A stretch of DNA of 7,051 nt from Vulcanimicrobiota bacterium. GTDB taxonomy: Bacteria; Vulcanimicrobiota; Vulcanimicrobiia; Eremiobacterales; Eremiobacteraceae. Shown in pieces: positions 1 to 6,197 of the stretch (positions are counted from its first letter, which is position 1; each line of letters begins with the position of its first letter). The position numbers and the translations under genes are program-made. The DNA lies in the NCBI GenBank assembly GCA_019232725.1, contig JAFANK010000196.1:1-7051 (forward strand), written 5' to 3'. The notes under the pieces were generated by a model that saw nothing but the letters and a program-made list of their open reading frames with translations, did not search any database and was not told the DNA's origin.

Positions 1-408
1 ATCAGCGATATGGAAGCGGCCTGGAACCGGCACGACGTGCGAAGATTTTCGGAATTATTCGCGCCGAATGCCGATTTCGTCACCACCGTCGGATCGCGAT
101 TTAAGGGCCGTGCTGAGATTGAACAGCTGCACGCAACGCTTCACGCATCACATTACAAAGATAGCCATCAGACCGCGGGTGAAGTGACGGTTCGTTTTCT
201 GCGGAGTGACGTCGCAGTTGCACACGTGCCGTCACACACGATCTTCGGCGAAGGCAAAAACACGATTGATACGCTCATGGCTCTGGTGCTGACGAAGGGC
301 GTCGGAGAAGAGTGGCTCATTGCAGCCGCTCAAAATACGATCTCGGGAGTGCCTCCCGCATTTGTCCTCGATTTCTGGAAGGCAGCCGCCGAAAAGGCAA
401 ATCGATGA
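1..408 (+). CDS. SnoaL-like / SgcJ-EcaC-type (DUF4440-like) small protein, 5' end cut off
   Basis: The reading frame is open to the window edge. The ATG at position 10 falls inside the conserved first helix (AWNRHD), so the true start lies upstream and roughly 10-20 residues are missing. The visible pattern is typical of the NTF2-like SgcJ/EcaC family: AWNRHD and LFAPNADFV near the start, then VGSRFKGRAEIEQLH, a strand with RFLRSDVAVAHV, and a C-terminal WLIAAAQNT strand. These proteins form a cone-shaped alpha+beta pocket and are usually small cytoplasmic dimers. Substrates differ widely within the superfamily, so no reaction can be named. There is no signal peptide in the visible part. The tail after AAAQNT (about 25 residues, VPPAFVLDFWKAAAEKANR) is a little longer than usual. 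The family call is firm, the function unknown. Confidence 0.85.
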   Translation: MSDMEAAWNRHDVRRFSELFAPNADFVTTVGSRFKGRAEIEQLHATLHASHYKDSHQTAGEVTVRFLRSDVAVAHVPSHTIFGEGKNTIDTLMALVLTKGVGEEWLIAAAQNTISGVPPAFVLDFWKAAAEKANR

Positions 409-530
409 TAGAAACGAGCTCGGCCGAAAACCCTCGACGCGGCGCCGCTAGCAATCAAGTTGACCAAATACGCATCCTCCAACCATGCCGTGATCTGTTG
501 GGTTGCTTCGTCAGTGGGGGTGGGGATTAG
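405..530 (+). CDS. Possible small ORF translationally coupled to the SnoaL-like gene
   Basis: An ATG at 405 overlaps the TGA stop of the preceding gene in an ATGA arrangement, and an AAAAGG element sits seven bases upstream, so the start looks translatable. The product would be 41 residues, begins MIETSSAENPRRG and ends CFVSGGGD. I recognise no family, membrane segment or signal peptide. It could equally be chance, or a remnant of a decayed downstream gene. Only the start context supports it. Confidence 0.2.
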   Translation: MIETSSAENPRRGAASNQVDQIRILQPCRDLLGCFVSGGGD

Positions 531-671
531 CGCGGTAATTTTGCCAGCTTCTCCTCGAAAACCGTGGGTCGAGTTGCTGGGGCTAACTATTGCAAACCGA
601 TAAGTGAGCTCGACAATAGGCACAATCCTTAGTCACTAGGTTCCCCGAATCAGCGAGCCGAAATCTCTCAA
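409..671. other. Intergenic spacer before the cyclase-STAND gene
   Basis: Apart from the weak 41-residue ORF at its left end and a weak promoter-like pair at 590-617, I see no gene, terminator with a T run, or repeat. A minus-strand frame (330-623, GTG start) crosses it but runs into the SnoaL-like gene and has no recognisable family. Confidence 0.5.
590..617 (+). promoter_or_regulatory. Possible sigma70-like promoter for the cyclase-STAND gene
   Basis: TTGCAA at 590-595 (4 of 6 to the -35 consensus) is followed after 16 bases by GACAAT at 612-617 (4 of 6 to the -10 consensus). Transcription would start near 624, about 48 bases before the ATG. Matches of this quality occur by chance, so this is only the best candidate in the spacer. 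Confidence 0.25.
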
Positions 672-3449
672 ATGCCGCGCGCAAGCGGGGTGAAGGAAAA
701 GCCGAAGCCCGTGTCCCTTCCCACGGGCAGGGTTACGTTTCTCTTTACCGACATCGAAGGCAGCACGCGACGCTGGGAGACGAACCAGTACGCGATGCAA
801 GATGCGGTAGCGCGCCACGATCGTATCCTGCGCTCGACCATCGAACGTCATGCTGGTTATGTTTTCAAAACTGTTGGTGATGCATTTTGCGCGGCCTTCC
901 CTACCACGCAGGCTGCACTTGCGGCTGCGCTCGATGCACAACACGCTCTGAACAAAGAGGATTTTACCGCGGTCTGCGGATTGCCCGTTCGGATGGGCCT
1001 CCATACGGGTAGCACGCACGAGCGAGAGGCTGACTATTTTGGGCCAACCGTTAATCGAGTGGCCCGCTTGATGTCCGTCGGTCATGGCGGCCAAATTCTT
1101 TTGTCGGATGCAACAAAGAGTGCTGTGCAAAATGACATGCCGCCCGGCGTGTCGCTCGTCGATTTAGGCTCGCATCGCCTCAAAGGCTTAACACAACCCG
1201 AGCAGATTTGGCAGCTCAATGCTGTTGGTCTACCGTCGGAATTTGGACCCCTTAATTCACTCGACGTTCGACCGAACAATCTGCCGATGCACCCGACCGC
1301 GCTATTGGGTCGCGAAGCGGACCTCGAAAACGCGAAGGCTTTAATCGGAGCAAATCGGCTGCTGACGCTTACCGGTGCCGGCGGTGTCGGCAAAACTCGA
1401 ATGGCCCTCCAGATTGGTGCAGATCTCATCGATCGATATCCCAACGGTGTCTGGTTCGTTGATCTTGCGCCGCTCTGTGACGCTGCACTCGTCTACAGCG
1501 TCGCCGCAAAGGTATTGGGAATTAGTGGTTTACAAAGCGGAGAAATCGATGCAGCGATTGCCCAATCGTTGCAGCGCAAGTGCTTGCTGCTCATATTCGA
1601 TAACTGTGAACACTTGATTGAACCGGTCGCCAAGCTAATCGAAACGATTCTAGGAGCCGCCTCCGACGTTCGCATCCTCGCGACCTCACGTGAGGCCCTG
1701 GGTTTGGGCGGCGAAATTGTGTACTCGCTCCCATCACTTGCAATACCTGCGAAGTCGGAGGAGCTGCGTCTACAAGAAGCGATGCAGTATGGCGCGATTG
1801 CCCTCTTCGTTGAGAGAGCGAAGGCCTCCGACAGTCGTTTCGTGCTCACCGATGACACCGCGCCGATTGTCGCAGAGATCTGTAAACGGCTCGACGGCAT
1901 TCCGCTTGCGATCGAACTTGCCGCTGCTCGCGTCAAGGTGCTGTCAATACCCAACCTAGCTCACCGTCTCAACGAACGATTCAAAATTCTTACGGGTGGC
2001 AGCCGTACCGCACTTCCCCGGCAGAAAACGTTGATGGCGCTCATCGATTGGAGCTACAATTTACTCTCAGGGCAGGAACAAACATTCTTCAATCGTTTGG
2101 GTATATTCGCCGGTGGCTTCAGCCTTGACGCAGTTCTGGCCGTGTGCGCGAGTGAGGGTGTCGACGAGGTTGACGTCTTGGATCTGCTGTCGTCGTTGGC
2201 GGACAAGTCTTTAATCGCTGCAGAAACGTCCGGTGAGAAGGAACGCTATAGGCTTCTAGAGACGACGCGAGCATATGCCCTGGTCAAGCTGGCTGCTGAA
2301 GGCGAACGAGAACGACTGGCTCGTGGTCAGGCCGTCTATTTTCGCAATCAAGCCCTCGCGGCAGATCGCAGCTACGGCAACGGTTCAACGGCGACGTGGC
2401 TCGCGGCAGTCGAACTCGATCTCGATAATTTCCGCGCAGCGCTGCAGTGGGCCCTCATAGAAGACCATGACGTAGCACTCGGTGGGGCGATTGCTGGAGC
2501 GCTAGGCCGCCTGTGGCTCTCCGGCGGACTCCCGGCGGAGGGGCGCTATTGGATCGCTCGTGCTCAAGCCAGGCTCGATGAATCATTGCATCCCGATATT
2601 GCAGCGCGGCTGTGGCGAGCGCTCGCCGGGTTCAAGGACGCCAAGCGAAGCTATGATTGCGCCGAGCGCGCCCTTCGGCTTTACGAAATAGCCGGCGATC
2701 CTCAAGGTGCAGGGTGGACCCATCTCGCGAGGGCTTTTGCTCTATATCAAATGGGTCGTCTCGAGGAGGCAATGAACGCGAACACGCTCGCAGTTGCCGC
2801 GCTGTGCGCCTGCGACGATCAACGCGGCGTCGCCATGTGCCTTACTCACCAGGCGATTATCAGCCGCTATAATGGTGAGATGGCTGCTGGTCGCGACCTC
2901 TTCGGCCGAGCACTTGAGATATATCGAGGGCTCAAGAACGAGTCCGGCGAGGCAGCCGTTGTACTGGACCTTGCGGACTTGGAGTTCGCAGACAACAATG
3001 TCGAGCGAGCCTTGCAGCTGGTGAGCGAATCGCTAAAAATAACGAGTCTTGGAAAAAACGCGACCTACGTGGCATGTGCAAACAACAATGTCGCCGCTTA
3101 TTGTATCGTCCTCGGCGACCTGGAACGCGCACACGGTGCAGCGCGCGAGGCCCTACGTTGGGCGCGCAAAGGGCAATACGCTCTTGGCCTCGCGGTCGCG
3201 CTACAGCATTTAGCGCTGATCGCGGCACATCGCGGACAAGCGCCGAGCGCAGCGAAGCTCAGTGGGTATGTCGACGTGCAATTTGAAGAACTCGGATCAG
3301 ATCGAGAACCAACCGAAAAAGCGGAGCACCGCAGCCTTATGGAGTTATTAAACGAGCTGCTAAGCGAAAACGATACTAAAAAGCTGAGGGTTGAAGGCGC
3401 GGCGTGGTCCGAGGATCAAGCGGTCGAGGCAGCGCTTAAGGTCCCGTAA
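672..3449 (+). CDS. Class III adenylate cyclase fused to STAND/NB-ARC-type ATPase and TPR-like C-terminal half
   Basis: A 925-residue cytoplasmic signalling protein. Residues about 19-185 form a class III cyclase domain. The metal-binding aspartates are D27 (FTDIEGST) and D70 (KTVGDAF), the adenine-selecting pair is K66 and D121, and the transition-state pair is N128 and R132 (VNRVAR). All six canonical positions are filled, so an active enzyme making cAMP from ATP is expected. Residues about 208-540 are a STAND ATPase: Walker A GAGGVGKT (235-242), Walker B LLLIFDNCEHL with D310, sensor-like ATSRE (337-341), GIPLAIELAAAR (409-420), then a winged-helix-like region. Residues about 560-890 are Ala-rich helical repeats of TPR type. 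The end (GAAWSEDQAVEAAL) matches the usual end of such ATPases, so the gene looks complete; no LuxR-type HTH follows. There are no membrane segments. No good ribosome binding site precedes the ATG, but FTDIEGST at residues 25-32 fixes the start to within a few codons (GTG at 690 is the alternative). The trigger is unknown. Confidence 0.95.
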   Translation: MPRASGVKEKPKPVSLPTGRVTFLFTDIEGSTRRWETNQYAMQDAVARHDRILRSTIERHAGYVFKTVGDAFCAAFPTTQAALAAALDAQHALNKEDFTAVCGLPVRMGLHTGSTHEREADYFGPTVNRVARLMSVGHGGQILLSDATKSAVQNDMPPGVSLVDLGSHRLKGLTQPEQIWQLNAVGLPSEFGPLNSLDVRPNNLPMHPTALLGREADLENAKALIGANRLLTLTGAGGVGKTRMALQIGADLIDRYPNGVWFVDLAPLCDAALVYSVAAKVLGISGLQSGEIDAAIAQSLQRKCLLLIFDNCEHLIEPVAKLIETILGAASDVRILATSREALGLGGEIVYSLPSLAIPAKSEELRLQEAMQYGAIALFVERAKASDSRFVLTDDTAPIVAEICKRLDGIPLAIELAAARVKVLSIPNLAHRLNERFKILTGGSRTALPRQKTLMALIDWSYNLLSGQEQTFFNRLGIFAGGFSLDAVLAVCASEGVDEVDVLDLLSSLADKSLIAAETSGEKERYRLLETTRAYALVKLAAEGERERLARGQAVYFRNQALAADRSYGNGSTATWLAAVELDLDNFRAALQWALIEDHDVALGGAIAGALGRLWLSGGLPAEGRYWIARAQARLDESLHPDIAARLWRALAGFKDAKRSYDCAERALRLYEIAGDPQGAGWTHLARAFALYQMGRLEEAMNANTLAVAALCACDDQRGVAMCLTHQAIISRYNGEMAAGRDLFGRALEIYRGLKNESGEAAVVLDLADLEFADNNVERALQLVSESLKITSLGKNATYVACANNNVAAYCIVLGDLERAHGAAREALRWARKGQYALGLAVALQHLALIAAHRGQAPSAAKLSGYVDVQFEELGSDREPTEKAEHRSLMELLNELLSENDTKKLRVEGAAWSEDQAVEAALKVP

Positions 3450-3624
3450 CCGTCATTCTACGTCACGGCGCAAATGCTCGCCTGCAGAACAAAGGGGGGG
3501 GGGTCTATCAGATGCTTTTTCGTGAGCGCAGTTTGTGCGGAGCTGCAAGTGTTAGGGGAGTTCTATTGCTAAAGAGAAGAGAGATTCTCGATCGGCCGCG
3601 TTTAATCTCAGAGGAGTTGAAGCC
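3450..3624. other. Spacer after the cyclase gene, with G10 tract and a stem-loop
   Basis: No gene is seen here. It contains a ten-base G run (3494-3503) and a 6-bp inverted repeat GAGATT (3581-3586) / AATCTC (3604-3609) with a 17-base spacer. The right arm ends directly before the AGAGGAG ribosome-binding sequence of the next small ORF. No convincing intrinsic terminator for the cyclase gene and no clear -35/-10 pair were found. Confidence 0.5.
3494..3503 (+). repeat. G10 homopolymer tract
   Basis: Ten consecutive G bases lie 44 bases past the cyclase stop codon, in non-coding sequence. G runs of this length are uncommon outside phase-variable loci and are also a frequent place for sequencing or assembly length errors. 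Confidence 0.9.
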
Positions 3625-3807
3625 ATGAGTCGCACGATGGTTGCCATAAGGGTCAAAGCCATGACCGATGTTGCACAAGAAAGAGGCACCGACACGACTG
3701 CTGTTCGTCCAAGCCATGTCAACGCAGGAGCTGCGGCGCTGTCGATCTATGAGTTCGGTGGTTCTAGAGGTGTGATTTGCAAAGGCCTGTGGAAATTGAA
3801 AACCTAG
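3625..3807 (+). CDS. Possible 60-residue hypothetical protein
   Basis: The frame begins at an ATG eight bases downstream of a strong AGAGGAG ribosome-binding sequence (3610-3616), which is the main support for translation. The predicted product (MSRTMVAIRVKAMTDVAQER..., ending CKGLWKLKT) is soluble and basic, with no signal peptide, membrane segment or motif I recognise. A second in-frame ATG lies 12 codons in (3661). A stem-loop (3581-3609) abuts the ribosome-binding sequence and could affect its access. It lies between a complete signalling gene and a secreted-protein gene on the same strand, but nothing links it to either. It may be a real lineage-specific small gene or a chance frame. Confidence 0.35.
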   Translation: MSRTMVAIRVKAMTDVAQERGTDTTAVRPSHVNAGAAALSIYEFGGSRGVICKGLWKLKT

Positions 3808-3823
3808 ACACATTCCTCAATAG

Positions 3824-3841
3824 AACCCTTCATAAAGGGTT
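3824..3841. repeat. Perfect 7-bp inverted repeat (stem-loop)
   Basis: AACCCTT (3824-3830) and AAGGGTT (3835-3841) are perfect inverted copies around a four-base CATA loop. The stem starts 16 bases after the stop codon of the 60-residue ORF. No T run follows directly, so it is not a classic terminator by itself; it could protect a 3' end or act with the next stem. Confidence 0.6.
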
Positions 3842-3868
3842 GCGTGACGCACGATGAGGCGGTATGCT
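3840..3868 (+). promoter_or_regulatory. Possible sigma70-like promoter for the secreted barrel gene
   Basis: TTGCGT at 3840-3845 and TATGCT at 3863-3868 are separated by exactly 17 bases (3 of 6 and 4 of 6 to consensus). A start near 3875 would give a leader of about 33 bases carrying the AAAAGGA ribosome-binding sequence, which fits the gene well. It overlaps the possible terminator. Confidence 0.35.
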
Positions 3869-3874
3869 TTTTTT
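3842..3874 (+). terminator. Possible weak intrinsic terminator
   Basis: GCGTG (3842-3846) can pair with TATGC (3863-3867), including two G-U pairs. After one mismatch, CGC (3848-3850) pairs with GCG (3859-3861) around an eight-base loop, and seven T bases follow (3868-3874). The stem is imperfect. The same bases can be read as a promoter for the barrel gene, so the two readings compete. Confidence 0.3.
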
Positions 3875-3895
3875 GGACGCTGAGCCATGACGCCT

Positions 3896-3902
3896 AAAAG
3901 GA
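3896..3902 (+). promoter_or_regulatory. Ribosome binding site that decides the start of the barrel gene
   Basis: AAAAGGA lies five bases before the ATG at 3908. The alternative in-frame ATG at 3887 has no comparable element, and starting at 3908 gives a cleaner signal peptide (MKYFLCVLSAVFLILG). Confidence 0.7.
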
Positions 3903-3907
3903 TTATC

Positions 3908-5212
3908 ATGAAGTACTTCCTCTGCGTATTGTCTGCAGTCTTCCTCATACTCGGAATAAGGCCGGCTCTTGCTGATGCCCCGGGGCCGTCGCCGCTACCA
4001 ACCGCCAATTTCGGCTCGCCCCCATCAGGGAGCGTTCCGATACTCTTTAACGACCGTCACGTGTACGCCAATCCGAGCACGCTTCGGCACGACCGCGTGC
4101 TCGCTGGTTTGGTCAAAGACGGCGAGCTTATGGTGCCGCTGCGCAGCATGTTCGAGCAGATGGGCGCGACCGTGAGCTACGACCCTGCGACGCAGTCGGC
4201 AGCTGCGAACAAGCCGGGTTCAAACGTGCAGATCACCCTCGGTAAGCCCGAGGTGCTCATCAACGGTGAGTCGCGGCCGCTCGATGTGCCACCCACGATG
4301 TACAAGGGAGTGTTGCTTGTTCCCGTGCGCGTCATATCCGAAGCGCTCGGCGCCTACGTGCAGTGGGTCCCCGATCAGCGTGTGACCGTCGAACGCTACG
4401 TTGCGCCGCCCCCAGTCCCGACGCCCGCTCCGACCGTTGCACCCACGCCTGTGCCAACGCCGAGTCCAACGCCCCAGGAGGCCGCCTGGCGGGTCGATCT
4501 CACGCCGTATCTCTGGTTGCCACAGATTTTTGGAACGGTTAACTACACGGTGCCCAACCTGATAGGCGGCGGGACCGGAACCTTGAGCTTCCAGGCCTCG
4601 CCAAACGACTACCTCAATCACTTCAACTCCGCTGCCATGTTCACAATCGACGCCAAGACCAAGGGTTTCGACGCGTTCAGCGACTTCATGTGGATGAATT
4701 TCTCGAACACCAATATGACGACGGCCACGGTCACCGGACCTCGTGGGCGGGAACATGTGGCGAACTTCAACGCTGGCGCGCGACTTGTCACGAACATCTG
4801 GACCGTCGGTGTAGGCGTTCCCGTGATCGACAGCAACTCGTTCAAGACCGTGCTCTTTGTGGGTGGGCGCTTCACGCAGCCCAAATCGTCAGTGAATTGG
4901 GACCTCACCACGAGCAGCGAGTTCCTCAACAGATTCGGCAGCGCGTCGTTCAACACGACGATCTACCAGTTTATCGGCGGCATCAAGGGCGACGTGTATT
5001 TGAGCCCCGACCAGAAATTCTACTTCCCATACTATGTCGATCTTGGCTCCGGCACGCATGCCTCCACATGGCAATACGCCGGTGGCCTCGGTTGGGGGCG
5101 TAACGGCAGCTTGGTGCTCATGTATCGCGGGTTGGCCTACACCTCGAGTGCCGGCCACTTGCCAAACATTCGTTTCGCGGGTCCGCTCGTCGGTTACACC
5201 TTCAGGTTCTGA
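3908..5212 (+). CDS. Secreted copper-amine-oxidase-N-like domain fused to an outer-membrane beta-barrel
   Basis: The product has 434 residues from the ATG at 3908 (441 if started at 3887). Residues 1-22 form a signal peptide with a likely cut after ALA. Residues about 43-164 resemble the copper-amine-oxidase N-terminal domain family (Cu_amine_oxidN1): the helix MVPLRSMFEQMGATVSYD, then VLINGESRPLDVPP and VLLVPVRVISEALGAYVQW. In this family the domain is a non-catalytic extracytoplasmic module, so the name does not imply an oxidase or bound copper. Residues 166-190 are a Pro/Thr-rich linker. Residues about 194-434 look like an outer-membrane barrel: the first strand WRVDLTPYLWLPQIFGT, alternating strands, FIGGIKGDVYL, FYFPYYVDLGSG, and a final GPLVGYTFRF ending in Phe, as expected for barrel insertion. 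The expected layout is a periplasmic domain tethered to an outer-membrane barrel. The role is unknown; anchoring to the cell wall or a periplasmic partner is a guess. C6 is too early for a lipobox. Confidence 0.88.
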   Translation: MKYFLCVLSAVFLILGIRPALADAPGPSPLPTANFGSPPSGSVPILFNDRHVYANPSTLRHDRVLAGLVKDGELMVPLRSMFEQMGATVSYDPATQSAAANKPGSNVQITLGKPEVLINGESRPLDVPPTMYKGVLLVPVRVISEALGAYVQWVPDQRVTVERYVAPPPVPTPAPTVAPTPVPTPSPTPQEAAWRVDLTPYLWLPQIFGTVNYTVPNLIGGGTGTLSFQASPNDYLNHFNSAAMFTIDAKTKGFDAFSDFMWMNFSNTNMTTATVTGPRGREHVANFNAGARLVTNIWTVGVGVPVIDSNSFKTVLFVGGRFTQPKSSVNWDLTTSSEFLNRFGSASFNTTIYQFIGGIKGDVYLSPDQKFYFPYYVDLGSGTHASTWQYAGGLGWGRNGSLVLMYRGLAYTSSAGHLPNIRFAGPLVGYTFRF

Positions 5213-5296
5213 GGCAGGCGCCACACGCAAGGATGGTCGTCCGATCGGCAATTGCTATCGTCAACGCCTAACGCAGCGACGCGCCTCTCTCGGCTA
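5213..5296. other. Convergent spacer between the barrel gene and the DUF899 gene
   Basis: The two genes end tail to tail here. I looked for a bidirectional terminator and found only short, GC-rich partial repeats (for example two copies of AACGC near 5263-5275) without a T run on either side. Nothing is confidently assigned. Confidence 0.5.
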
Positions 5297-6091
5297 TTAT
5301 CGTGATGACGATTTTGTATACTCATCGTGGCGTTTCCACCAAAGGCCCATTTCGTCTTCGTTGCGTCCGAGCCGGGCACGATCCAGCCACTGATACATGC
5401 CCCACAGCCCGTCGAGGCCTCGAGCATACGCCGAGTAGTTGTGATACACGATACCGTCCTTGAGGACAAAGGCACTCATGCCCGGCAGCTCGCGGACATA
5501 CGTCGCCCAGTCGGTTCCGCAGTCGGACGCGATGTCACGCGCCCAGCTTTGATCTGCGACCGCAAGCGACGCCAGCGTATCACGCGGGTTGAAGTTGTAT
5601 TCCATATTGCCGGAGTGCTGCTGCTCGATCGTGCAGCCGACTTGGAAATCGAGGTTGAAGTCGCTCCCGTGAGACGACGCCCACGGAAATGTCCAATTCA
5701 TACGCCGTCTGTATGCCAGCAGTTTCTCGATGGACGCGCGCGAGACGGCATACAGTGTGACGCCGTGATGGGCGAGGTGAACCTCGAAACCATTGAAACC
5801 GTCCGCGATCGAGGAGCATGACGGACAGCCTGCCGTGTAGTCCTCGCCGAACATGAAGTGATATATCAACAGCTGAGAGTTTCCGCGAAAGAGATCAGCA
5901 AGCCGAGCGGGACCGTCCTCAGTCTGGAAGCGGTAATCTTTTTCAACCCGAACCCAGGGTAGCGCTTGCCGGCGACGCGCAAGCTCATCCGCGCGGCGCG
6001 TGTGTTCTTTCTCGTCCTTGAGCAGTTCGAGACGAGCCGTCAGCCATTCTTCGCGCGTAGCGATCTGTTGGGTTATCGTTTTATTGGACAT
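5297..6091 (-). CDS. DUF899 family thioredoxin-like protein
   Basis: A 264-residue cytoplasmic protein of the DUF899 family, which is built on a thioredoxin-like fold. The hallmark block is intact: LLIYHFMFGEDYTAGCPSCS, with the CPSC pair at C89 and C92, followed by IADGFNG. Later family blocks are VSRASIEKLLAYRRRM, WTFPWASSHGSDFN, and, near the end, GMSAFVLKDGIVYHNYSAY and RGLDGLWGMYQWLD. The N-terminal 50 residues are charged and helical (REEWLTARLELLKDEKEHTR), as usual. Length is normal. The start is fixed by AAGGAG (minus strand, 6100-6105) eight bases before the ATG. It is the last visible gene of the minus-strand operon and its first 11 bases overlap the 38-residue ORF. The reaction is not established for this family; a thiol-redox role is inferred from the fold and CPSC motif. 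Confidence 0.93.
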   Translation of the reverse strand: MSNKTITQQIATREEWLTARLELLKDEKEHTRRADELARRRQALPWVRVEKDYRFQTEDGPARLADLFRGNSQLLIYHFMFGEDYTAGCPSCSSIADGFNGFEVHLAHHGVTLYAVSRASIEKLLAYRRRMNWTFPWASSHGSDFNLDFQVGCTIEQQHSGNMEYNFNPRDTLASLAVADQSWARDIASDCGTDWATYVRELPGMSAFVLKDGIVYHNYSAYARGLDGLWGMYQWLDRARLGRNEDEMGLWWKRHDEYTKSSSR

Positions 6092-6197
6092 CGTTGATTC
6101 TCCTTACGCGTGGCACGACCGCGAGTAGGACGCGCCAGCTGGTGAGCAAGAGACCCGCGATCGCCAAGAACGCCGTTGTGGTGCAGTTAGGACACAT
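6081..6197 (-). CDS. Probable 38-residue MCPxC membrane miniprotein
   Basis: This short frame begins MCPNCTTTAFLAIAGLLLTS and continues through a hydrophobic stretch to a basic end (PRVRRINDVQ). It gives one likely membrane helix with positive charges after it. It overlaps the end of the SRPBCC gene by 11 bases (6187-6197) and the start of DUF899 by 11 bases (6081-6091), filling the gap between them. From memory, small proteins starting MCPxC followed by a Thr/Ala-rich hydrophobic segment occur beside SRPBCC and DUF899 genes in other bacteria, usually as unnamed hypotheticals; this was not checked by search. The ATG at 6197 is preferred because it puts MCPxC at the N-terminus; an ATG at 6206 would add three residues. 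No strong ribosome-binding sequence is seen, so translation would depend on coupling to the upstream gene. The CPNC pair might bind metal or act as a thiol pair, by inference. Confidence 0.55.
   Translation of the reverse strand: MCPNCTTTAFLAIAGLLLTSWRVLLAVVPRVRRINDVQ
6100..6105 (-). promoter_or_regulatory. Ribosome binding site of the DUF899 gene
   Basis: AAGGAG on the minus strand, eight bases before the ATG at 6091. It lies inside the 38-residue ORF, so ribosomes reading that ORF would pass over it. Confidence 0.8.

Noticed and set aside
330..623. A 97-codon minus-strand frame with GTG start across the spacer after the SnoaL-like gene
   Set aside because: It overlaps the SnoaL-like gene by 79 bases, its AAGGA is only two bases from the start codon, and the product matches no family I know. 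The first two thirds have plausible composition, so a decayed gene cannot be excluded.
636..1130. A 164-codon minus-strand frame opposite the cyclase domain
   Set aside because: It lies antisense to the most conserved part of the cyclase and shows no motif.
672..3449. Cyclase-STAND protein as an anti-phage STAND (Avs-like) defence gene
   Set aside because: The STAND core and TPR-like repeats resemble such proteins, but the N-terminal domain is a canonical cyclase rather than a nuclease or membrane effector, and no defence genes lie nearby. A signalling regulator is the simpler reading.
3508..3813. A 101-codon minus-strand frame opposite the 60-residue ORF
   Set aside because: No ribosome-binding support, low-quality composition with many Ser/Arg/Asn residues, and no recognisable motif.
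4403..4477. Pro/Thr codon-rich stretch that looks like a DNA repeat
   Set aside because: Bases are only loosely repeated; it encodes the PTP-type linker of the barrel protein and needs no separate repeat or CRISPR explanation.
5327..5821. A 164-codon plus-strand frame inside the DUF899 gene
   Set aside because: It is antisense to a clearly conserved family protein, and the frame is explained by the GC-biased codons of that gene.
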